Part shown: piece after piece, positions 59,283-64,000 of the stretch
Position numbering within the stretch: the first letter of the stretch is position 1
How the letters are laid out: every line of letters starts with the position of its first letter
Source: Rhizomicrobium sp.
GTDB taxonomy: Bacteria; Pseudomonadota; Alphaproteobacteria; Micropepsales; Micropepsaceae
DNA: 64,000 nt
Direction: 5' to 3'
Assembly: GCA_037200045.1 (NCBI GenBank)
Contig: JBBCHM010000002.1
Span: 1,441,779-1,505,778, forward strand
Translations under genes and position numbers: made by a program
The notes under the pieces: model-generated
Told to the model about the DNA's origin: nothing
The model's database searches: none
Seen by the model: the letters and a program-made list of their open reading frames with translations, nothing else

Positions 59283-60296
59283 ATGTCTGACACCAAATCC
59301 TCCGAGGAAGCCCCGCGCCGCGCGGTGGTCGGCGACGATCAGGCAGGCTGGCGGCTGGACCGGTTCCTGGCCGCGTCGCTCGGCGATATCAGCCGCTCGC
59401 GCCTTCAGCAACTGATCGACGGCGGCGCCGTCACCCATACGCGTAAAACGATAAGAGACGGCAATTACAGGGTCAAACCGGGCGAGGCCTACACGGTCTC
59501 CGTGCCGCCGCCCGAGCCGGCACGGCCGCGGGGCCAGGACATCCCGCTCGATGTCGTCTACGAGGACGCCGACCTGATCGTGATCGACAAGCCGGCGGGC
59601 CTGGTGGTCCATCCGGCGGCGGGCAATCCGGACGGCACGCTGGTCAACGCCCTGATCGCCCATTGCGGCGCCTCGCTGCAAGGCGTCGGCGGCGAGGCGC
59701 GGCCGGGCATCGTGCACCGGCTGGACAAGGATACGAGCGGCCTGCTGGTCGCGGCGAAGAACCAGCGCGCCATGACGAGTCTTGCCCGGCAATTCGCCAA
59801 CCACACGATCGAGCGGGCCTATCACGCGGTCGTCTGGGGCGCGCCGCGCGCCGGCGAGGGCATGGTGGAAGGCCAGATCGGGCGCAATCCGTTCGACCGC
59901 AAGCGCATGGCCGTCCTGCGCGGCGGCGGGAAGGAGGCGCGCACGCGCTACCGCGTGGTCGAGGTCTTCGGCGACCCGGCGCGGCCTTTCGCCAGCCTGA
60001 TCGAATGCCGGCTGGAGACCGGGCGGACCCATCAAATTCGCGTGCATCTGACCCATCTGGGACACCCGCTGGTCGGCGATCCCTCCTACGGAAGGGCGCG
60101 GCAGGCGCCGCGGCCGAAAACCCCTGCCGAGGAGGTGGCATTCGCCGCGGCGACGAACTTCCCACGCCAGGCCCTACACGCCTATATCCTGGGTTTTCAG
60201 CATCCTAGCCTGCACAGGACCCTGCGGTTCGAGTCGGCCTGGCCGGCCGACATGGCGGCGCTGGTGGAGGCTTTGAGAGGCTTGAAAAAGTCTTAA
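59283..60296 (+). CDS. rluD: RluA-family 23S rRNA pseudouridine synthase (RluD-like)
   Basis: 337 residues. S4 RNA-binding domain at about 20-75 (RLDRFLAASLGDISRSRLQQLIDGGAVT), then the catalytic domain with the Asp of the HRLDKDTSGLLV motif and ETGRTHQIRVHLTHLGHPLVGDPSYG. RluD makes pseudouridines in helix 69 of 23S rRNA; RluA-family specificity is assigned by length, S4 domain and position just before rpoH, an order common in alphaproteobacteria. Confidence 0.88.
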   Translation: MSDTKSSEEAPRRAVVGDDQAGWRLDRFLAASLGDISRSRLQQLIDGGAVTHTRKTIRDGNYRVKPGEAYTVSVPPPEPARPRGQDIPLDVVYEDADLIVIDKPAGLVVHPAAGNPDGTLVNALIAHCGASLQGVGGEARPGIVHRLDKDTSGLLVAAKNQRAMTSLARQFANHTIERAYHAVVWGAPRAGEGMVEGQIGRNPFDRKRMAVLRGGGKEARTRYRVVEVFGDPARPFASLIECRLETGRTHQIRVHLTHLGHPLVGDPSYGRARQAPRPKTPAEEVAFAAATNFPRQALHAYILGFQHPSLHRTLRFESAWPADMAALVEALRGLKKS

Positions 60297-60437
60297 TTGT
60301 TCCCATCTATCCCAAGCGTCGCGACTCTTCTAAAGGGGCGCGCTGTCCAACTGCGGGCTCGGGCGTTGTAGGATGAGCCACGCAGCCGCCGAACGATGCG
60401 CTTGGGCGTCGATCCGGCGGAGGAAAGGGGTTCGAAA

Positions 60438-61334
60438 ATGAGCAGCCGCGGTCTGCCGGTCCTTCAGGGCGAAGGCGGCCTGTCCCGATATCTCTCCGAA
60501 ATCCGGAAGTTCCCGCTTCTGGAGCCGGAAGAGGAGTACATGCTCGCCAAGCGCTGGAAGGAACACGAAGACCCCGGCGCGGCGCGCAAGCTCGTCACCA
60601 GCCATCTGCGCCTCGTCGCCAAGATCGCGATGGGCTATCGCGGCTACGGCCTTCCCGTTTCCGAAATCGTCGCGGAGGGCAATGTCGGCCTGATGCAGGC
60701 GGTCAAGCGCTTTGAGCCCGACAAGGGCTTCCGCCTGGCGACCTATGCCATGTGGTGGATCCGCGCCGCGATCCAGGAATACATCTTGCGCTCCTGGAGC
60801 CTGGTGAAGCTCGGCACCACGGCGAACCAGAAGAAGCTGTTCTTCAACCTGCGCAAGGCCAAGAACAAGATCGGCGCCATCGAGGAAGGCGATCTGACCA
60901 GCGAGCACATCGCGACGCTGTCCGACCAGCTCGGCGTCTCGGCGCAGGAAGTGACGGACATGAACCGGCGCCTGTCGGGTCCGGATTCCTCGCTCAACGC
61001 GCCGCTGCGCTCCGACTCCGAGAGCGAATGGCAGGACTGGCTGGCGGACGAGACGCTGGATCAGGAAACCCGCATGGCCGACCGCGAGGAGCTGGGCGAG
61101 CGCCACACGCTGCTCACCGGCGCGCTCGGCGAGCTGACGGAGCGTGAGCGCGACATCATCCAGGCGCGGCGGCTGCAGGACGAGCCGGCGACGCTGGAAG
61201 AGCTGTCGCAGAAATACGGCATCTCCCGCGAGCGCGTGCGCCAGATCGAAGTGCGCGCCTTCGAGAAGCTGCAGAAGCAGATGAAGAGCTCGCTGAACGA
61301 CCGCCGCCCGGTGCCGGTCGAGGCCACGCCGTAA
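60438..61334 (+). CDS. rpoH: RNA polymerase heat-shock sigma factor RpoH (sigma-32)
   Basis: 298 residues; the ATG follows GGAAAGGGG. Region 1.2/2.1 (GLSRYLSEIRKFPLLEPEEEYMLAKRW), region 2.4 (FRLATYAMWWIRAAIQEYILRSWSLVKLGTTANQKKLFFNLRK) with the RpoH box, and region 4.2 (TLEELSQKYGISRERVRQIEVRAFEKLQ). Directs heat-shock gene transcription. The 141-bp leader after rluD may fold over the start, as RNA thermometers do in other RpoH genes, but I did not find a clear structure. Confidence 0.96.
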   Translation: MSSRGLPVLQGEGGLSRYLSEIRKFPLLEPEEEYMLAKRWKEHEDPGAARKLVTSHLRLVAKIAMGYRGYGLPVSEIVAEGNVGLMQAVKRFEPDKGFRLATYAMWWIRAAIQEYILRSWSLVKLGTTANQKKLFFNLRKAKNKIGAIEEGDLTSEHIATLSDQLGVSAQEVTDMNRRLSGPDSSLNAPLRSDSESEWQDWLADETLDQETRMADREELGERHTLLTGALGELTERERDIIQARRLQDEPATLEELSQKYGISRERVRQIEVRAFEKLQKQMKSSLNDRRPVPVEATP

Positions 61335-61415
61335 GCATTTCCGTCATGCGCTGCCGTGCATTTCGCGCAAAAGCGCTATGCGCTTAGTGTTGACGTCTTC
61401 GTTCGGAGGCGTGCG

Positions 61416-62225
61416 ATGACATTCAAGCTTTGGCAGGTCGATGCGTTCAGCGAGCGGCCCTTCGGGGGCAATCCCGCGGCGGTCGTGCCGCTCGACGCCT
61501 GGATCGACGACGGGCTGATGCAGAAAATCGCAAACGAGAACAACCTCGCGGAGACCGCGTTTTTCGTCCGGACCGGCGACGGCAAATACCATCTGCGCTG
61601 GTTCACGCCGGAGGCCGAGGTCGAGCTTTGCGGCCATGCCACCTTGGCGAGCGCCTGGCTTCTGTTCGACCGGCTGGCGTCCGAGCTGAAGCGGATCGAT
61701 TTCGAGACCCGCTCGGGAACGTTGACGGTCGAGCGCGGCCGCGACGGCCGCCACGTGATGTCGCTGCCCTCCGACTTCGTCGAACCGTTCGACGTGCCGG
61801 GGCTGGCAAAGCAGATCGCCGAGGCGCTGGACGTGCCGCAGCCTTCGTCGATCCTGAAAGGCCGCTATGCCGTCGCGGTATTCGACAACGCCGCGACCGT
61901 TCGAAACATGGCCGGGCCGGGCGACATCCAGCGCGTGCTGCAAGCGCTCGGGCTCTGGGGCCTGATCGTCACGGCGCCGGGCGATCAGGGCTATGATTTC
62001 GTCTCGCGCTTCTTCGCGCCGGAGAAAGGCGTGCCGGAAGATTCGGTGACCGGTTCGGCGCATTGCGCGTTGACGCCCTATTGGGCCAAGCGTCTTGGCA
62101 AGTCCACGCTGAAAGCGCGGCAGGTCAGCCCGCGCGGCGGCGATCTGGTTTGCACCAACGACGGCGCCCGGACCATATTGTCGGGCCCCTGCGCACTCTA
62201 CATGACGGCGGAGATCGAAGTCTGA
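61416..62225 (+). CDS. PhzF family isomerase
   Basis: 269 residues after GGAGGC. Diaminopimelate-epimerase-like fold: VDAFSERPFGGNPAAVV at the start, the catalytic Glu in NNLAETAFF, CGHATLASAW, and FFAPEKGVPEDSVTGSAHCALTPYW. Members outside phenazine clusters mostly have unknown substrates; no phenazine genes lie here. The downstream acetyltransferase begins at its stop codon, so the pair is co-translated. Confidence 0.9.
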   Translation: MTFKLWQVDAFSERPFGGNPAAVVPLDAWIDDGLMQKIANENNLAETAFFVRTGDGKYHLRWFTPEAEVELCGHATLASAWLLFDRLASELKRIDFETRSGTLTVERGRDGRHVMSLPSDFVEPFDVPGLAKQIAEALDVPQPSSILKGRYAVAVFDNAATVRNMAGPGDIQRVLQALGLWGLIVTAPGDQGYDFVSRFFAPEKGVPEDSVTGSAHCALTPYWAKRLGKSTLKARQVSPRGGDLVCTNDGARTILSGPCALYMTAEIEV

Positions 62226-62710
62226 TCCGAATAAGGCCAGCAACGCGCGCCGACGACGAGGCGATCTGGACGATCCTGGAGCCGACCTTGCGCGCCGGCG
62301 AAACCTATCCCCAGCCGCGCGACATCACGCGCGAGCAGGCGCTCGCCTATTGGTGGAAACCGGAGCACGCGATCTTCGTCGCCGAAGACGAGAGTGGCCA
62401 GCTCGTCGGCACTTACTACTTGAAACCGAATTCAACGGGCCCGGCGGCGCATGTCGCCAATTGCGGATACATGACGTTGCCGCTGGCCTGGGGACACGGC
62501 GTGGGCCGCGCGCTCTGCCTGCATTCGCTCGACGAGGCGCGGCGGCGCCGCTATCGCGCCATGCAGTTCAACCTGGTGATCGCCACCAACGCCCGTGCGG
62601 TGCATCTGTGGCAGGCTTGCGGGTTCGCAATCGTCGGTCGCCTGCCCGGCGCTTTCGAGCATCCGACGCAGGGTTTCGTCGACGCGCTTATTCTATACCG
62701 GACGCTCTGA
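62222..62710 (+). CDS. GNAT family N-acetyltransferase
   Basis: About 162 residues (IRIRPATRADDEAIWTILEPTLRAGETY...GYMTLPLAWGHGVGRALCLHSLDEARRRR...AVHLWQACGFAIVGRLPGAF). The acetyl-CoA loop is GHGVGR. Close to a group of alphaproteobacterial GNATs beginning IRPAT. No ATG, GTG or TTG sits near the family start; the best candidate is CTG at 62222, with GGAG 8 nt upstream and overlapping the phzF-like stop. The only normal codon, TTG at 62063, would give a 163-bp overlap. Confidence 0.85.
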   Translation: MIRIRPATRADDEAIWTILEPTLRAGETYPQPRDITREQALAYWWKPEHAIFVAEDESGQLVGTYYLKPNSTGPAAHVANCGYMTLPLAWGHGVGRALCLHSLDEARRRRYRAMQFNLVIATNARAVHLWQACGFAIVGRLPGAFEHPTQGFVDALILYRTL

Positions 62711-62860
62711 AAGTTCCTCGACGCCCGCGCGTTAACCGCTTTCAAACGCAGCGTTCGCGATCCCGCACTGCACCATGCAGAACATCCGTGTGGCCGAGCG
62801 TTGCGTTCCGGCCTCCGACGATGGGCCGAGCACGTGGCTAAGACCTGTCGTCGACTTTTC

Positions 62861-63328
62861 TTATGCCTTGTCGGTGTCCGGCGCCGTATCGCGCGTGTCG
62901 TCCATGTCGACGATGGATTCACCGAAGGCGTCCAACCCCTCCTCCAGATAATCGCCGAGCAACGGCAGGCCGAGAAGATACTGCCCGGTGCGCTTGTTGT
63001 GCTCCTGCCGCGCGGTCTCCAGCGCCTCGCTCCACTCGCCGATGTCGAAGGTGCCGCGCCCGAGCCAGGCAAGCGCAACCAGTTCGATCTGATAGTCCTC
63101 GTTCAGGCCGTTGATGTATTCCAGCAGTTCCTGCTGCACCGTGTCGCCGGGTTTGTCCTCAAGCACATCCGCATCCCCATCGTCGGTGGCGTTGGACCCG
63201 GAATCGGGATCGCTGTCTCCCTCCTTGGCGTCGAACTCCTTGGCCATGGTCGCGACATAGCTGACGACATCGATCGGGATCGTCAGTTCGGGCTCGGGCG
63301 TTGCGGGCGATGGAACGGCGGTCGGCAT
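62861..63328 (-). CDS. DUF3775 family protein
   Basis: 155 residues after AAGGAGG. The conserved part is the C-terminal half: EYINGLNEDYQIELVALAWLGRGTFDIGEWSEALETARQEHNKRTGQYLLGLPLLGDYLEEGL, which defines DUF3775. The N-terminal part has an Asp/Gly/Ser linker. Soluble, cytoplasmic, function unknown. Common in alphaproteobacteria. The 150 bp to its left contain no gene that I can support. Confidence 0.8.
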   Translation of the reverse strand: MPTAVPSPATPEPELTIPIDVVSYVATMAKEFDAKEGDSDPDSGSNATDDGDADVLEDKPGDTVQQELLEYINGLNEDYQIELVALAWLGRGTFDIGEWSEALETARQEHNKRTGQYLLGLPLLGDYLEEGLDAFGESIVDMDDTRDTAPDTDKA

Positions 63329-63408
63329 GTGAGGCCTCCTTGGACAACAAGCCAACGCTGCCACGCGGAACCCGTTCCGCGCCTGATCCAGATCAAGCCG
63401 GGAACCGG

Positions 63409-63879
63409 CTAGTTCCTGCCGTCCCAGCCGTATTTGAGCTGGATCGACAACACCCAGGGATCTCCCAGAAGCGAGCGGACATCGTCGAGCTTCCAGCCCT
63501 TCGCCGTCTTCTCGAAATAGAAGTGGATTTCGTTCGGCGTCTGCTCGTTCTTGAACTTCGAGACGACGATCAGGCGGTTCGGCGCGTTGTCGACATCGAC
63601 CTTGGAGATTTTGACGCCGCTGACCGTGCCGTCCTGGCCGTTCATCCAGAAGTCGAAATCGACGCGGCCGACCTCGCCATTCGCATCCTTTTTGTCGAGG
63701 TCCCAGAGCGCCTTGAGCCGGTCGCTGTAGATGTCGTCGGGCTCGGGCTTCTTGCCGACGGTCGACGCATAGACCTGCGTGACGAACTTCACCGGATCGT
63801 CGATCCGCGTCGCGGCCTGCACGGGTGAAAACGCGACGGCGAACGAAAATGAAAGAATTGCAAATAGCGTCGAACGCAT
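63409..63879 (-). CDS. Secreted protein, DUF3828-like
   Basis: 156 residues after GGGGGA. Signal peptide about 1-22 (cut after VQA). The mature chain (IDDPVKFVTQVYASTVGKKPEPDDIYSDRLKALWDLDKK...ANGEVGRVDFDFWMNGQD...KGWKLDDVRSLLG) fits the NTF2-like DUF3828 pattern of periplasmic proteins. The ATG at 63879 is chosen because the longer reading adds 35 non-signal residues. Function unknown. Confidence 0.65.
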   Translation of the reverse strand: MRSTLFAILSFSFAVAFSPVQAATRIDDPVKFVTQVYASTVGKKPEPDDIYSDRLKALWDLDKKDANGEVGRVDFDFWMNGQDGTVSGVKISKVDVDNAPNRLIVVSKFKNEQTPNEIHFYFEKTAKGWKLDDVRSLLGDPWVLSIQLKYGWDGRN

Positions 63880-64000
63880 GACATGTCCCCCAATGTGTCG
63901 CAGGCCTATGTTACGGAATTGACGGGCCCCAAGCGAATCTCTACATAGAACGCGGGCCACGCCTCCCCAACGAGGTGCGATCATTCTGAAAGGAATGAAC
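63880..64000. other. Right edge: intergenic, possible gene start
   Basis: No gene within it. AAAGGA followed by ATG at 63995 could open a plus-strand gene that continues past the window; only two codons are visible. Confidence 0.3.

Noticed and set aside
60297..60437. ROSE/FourU-type RNA thermometer in the rpoH leader
   Set aside because: No clear pairing over the ribosome site could be found by eye; needs folding before any claim.

Overview
The window is about 64 kb of GC-rich DNA from an alphaproteobacterium. The markers are a ChpT histidine phosphotransferase with a CtrA-type box (TTAA-N7-TTAA) upstream, a DUF1134/EipA protein, DUF3775 and DUF6476-like proteins, a single-chain acyl-CoA carboxylase of the Rhodopseudomonas LCC type, and the order rluD-rpoH. 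A Rhizomicrobium/Micropepsaceae-like or rhizobial genome would fit, but the genus is a guess. Most of the window is ordinary chromosome with short operons; one region, 4.7-14.8 kb, is clearly inserted DNA.

Layout. 0-3.8 kb: an RND efflux pair (permease cut by the left edge, periplasmic adaptor) divergent from a TetR regulator, with two matching 16-bp operator-like sites between them. 4.1-4.7 kb: a BrnT toxin/HTH antitoxin pair with a palindrome upstream. 4736-14779: an integrated element of about 10.0 kb, bounded by a 15-bp direct repeat of the 3' end of tRNA-Ser(CGA). It carries a replication/packaging-like gene set, an HK97-type prohead protease and major capsid protein, a 917-residue tape-measure protein, small unknown genes and a tyrosine integrase. 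It has no large terminase, portal, head-tail connector or tail-tube gene. Between its structural and regulatory halves is a 433-bp non-coding stretch with three parS-like sites and many hairpins.

14.8-27.5 kb: tRNA-Ser, rlmJ, a crystallin-fold secreted protein, an MFS porter, coaA, a degenerate EAL-like protein, tRNA-Leu, bioB, a coiled-coil membrane protein, a DUF2905 protein, purH, and secreted proteins (Sel1-repeat, Cys/His/Asp-rich, S1/P1 nuclease, SH3). 27.5-33.2 kb: a cobalamin riboswitch, a BtuB-type receptor and a 1095-residue acyl-CoA carboxylase. 33.2-38.7 kb: a TetR regulator divergent from an outer-membrane protein with a shared palindrome; the chpT-cheY-cheR set, with cheR frameshifted; mlaC; cysQ. 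38.7-50.3 kb: NfeD/SPFH pair, eipA, secF without secD, an AI-2E-family transporter with a large C-terminal domain, a HisKA_2 kinase, two Crp/Fnr regulators, a cyclophilin, an MFS exporter and two unassigned envelope proteins.

50.6-56.1 kb holds a membrane-anchored protein built of about 90 Ala-Ala-Ser-Gln repeats with a strong terminator, then a 984-residue metallopeptidase/beta-propeller/barrel protein next to a PrsW-type intramembrane protease. 56-64 kb: a prolyl oligopeptidase, tRNA-Glu, a JAMM protease, rluD, rpoH, PhzF, a GNAT acetyltransferase, a DUF3775 protein and a secreted protein of unknown function. Three intergenic regions carry paired inverted palindromes of a REP/BIME-like family.
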